NCBI GenBank assembly: GCA_016200785.1 | Contig: JACQED010000417.1 | Span: forward strand, 1 to 12,544 | DNA length: 12,544 nucleotides | From: Chloroflexota bacterium | GTDB taxonomy: Bacteria > Chloroflexota > Anaerolineae > Anaerolineales > JACQED01 | Direction of reading: 5' to 3' | Program-made: the position numbers and the translations under genes | The notes under the pieces: model-generated | Seen by the model: the letters and a program-made list of their open reading frames with translations, nothing else | The model's database searches: none | Told to the model about the DNA's origin: nothing | Shown: one piece after another, positions 12,457 through 12,544 of the stretch | Layout of the letters: every line of letters begins with the position of its first letter | Numbering within the stretch: the first letter of the stretch is position 1

Positions 12457-12544
12457 TCAAGTGGACTCGCCGATGGTGCGCTGGACGACCGGATGAGCCG
12501 TGATGTTCCAATAGTCGGCGAAAAATTCGACGAGGCCGTGAATC
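12457..12544 (-). CDS. 3' end of an unidentified gene, cut by the window edge
   Basis: The last 28 codons of a minus-strand gene run in from the edge and end in TGA at 12457-12459. The peptide begins IHGLVEFFADYWN and ends in IGEST, an aromatic-rich amphipathic C-terminus that looks genuinely coding. The stop lies 8 bp before the PF13769-type start, as in an operon. A methylenetetrahydrofolate-reductase-type neighbour would be typical beside a PF13769-type gene, but 28 residues are too few to identify it. Confidence 0.55.
   Translation of the reverse strand, partial: IHGLVEFFADYWNITAHPVVQRTIGEST

Overview
The window is a gene-dense, GC-rich stretch in which every gene I can support lies on the minus strand, so transcription runs from position 12544 towards position 1. 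It reads as bacterial DNA. Shine-Dalgarno sites of the GGAGG type precede several genes, spacing is tight with 1-4 nt stop/start overlaps, and there are two OsmC-family genes and a PF13769-type small protein. Short intergenic repeats phased at exactly 7 bp recur in the spacers. I associate such repeats loosely with Chloroflexota-type genomes, but that placement is only a guess. The content is one-carbon and corrinoid metabolism of an anaerobic type.

Layout in transcription order. (1) 12544-11121: the 3' end of an unidentified gene, a small PF13769-type ('virulence factor') protein, and a URO-D-fold zinc methyltransferase. (2) 11120-10953: a 168-bp spacer with an imperfect hairpin and no promoter I would defend. 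(3) 10952-8280: two OsmC-type proteins separated by a spacer with a perfect 11-bp-stem hairpin, a small DUF6951-like protein, and an MtrH-family methyltransferase. (4) 8212-3972: a reductive activator of corrinoid proteins (RACE) with an extra C-terminal cyclic-nucleotide-binding-like domain, a second URO-D methyltransferase (MtaA/MtvB-like), and a methyltransferase-type corrinoid protein. (5) 3962-33: a PduO-type cobalamin adenosyltransferase, an unrecognised 298-aa protein, phosphosulfolactate synthase (ComA/XcbB-like), and an aspartase/fumarase-superfamily lyase that looks like ArgH but has altered active-site motifs.

How the genes may work together. The MtrH protein, corrinoid protein, URO-D methyltransferase and activator form a complete methyl-transfer relay: tetrahydrofolate (or tetrahydropterin) to corrinoid to a thiol or other methyl carrier. 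ComA plus the lyase match the first two steps of the bacterial coenzyme M (CoM) pathway described in Xanthobacter: sulfite addition to phosphoenolpyruvate, then phosphate elimination to sulfoacrylate. URO-D enzymes of the MtaA type methylate CoM. The most economical reading is therefore a bacterial operon that both makes CoM and moves methyl groups between a C1 pterin and CoM, in effect a soluble analogue of the archaeal Mtr reaction. The main alternative is an O-demethylase-like module (MtvABC type) with CoM used for something else. The later CoM steps (decarboxylation, thiolation, reduction) are not in the window and, if the idea is right, should lie beyond position 1 or elsewhere in the genome.
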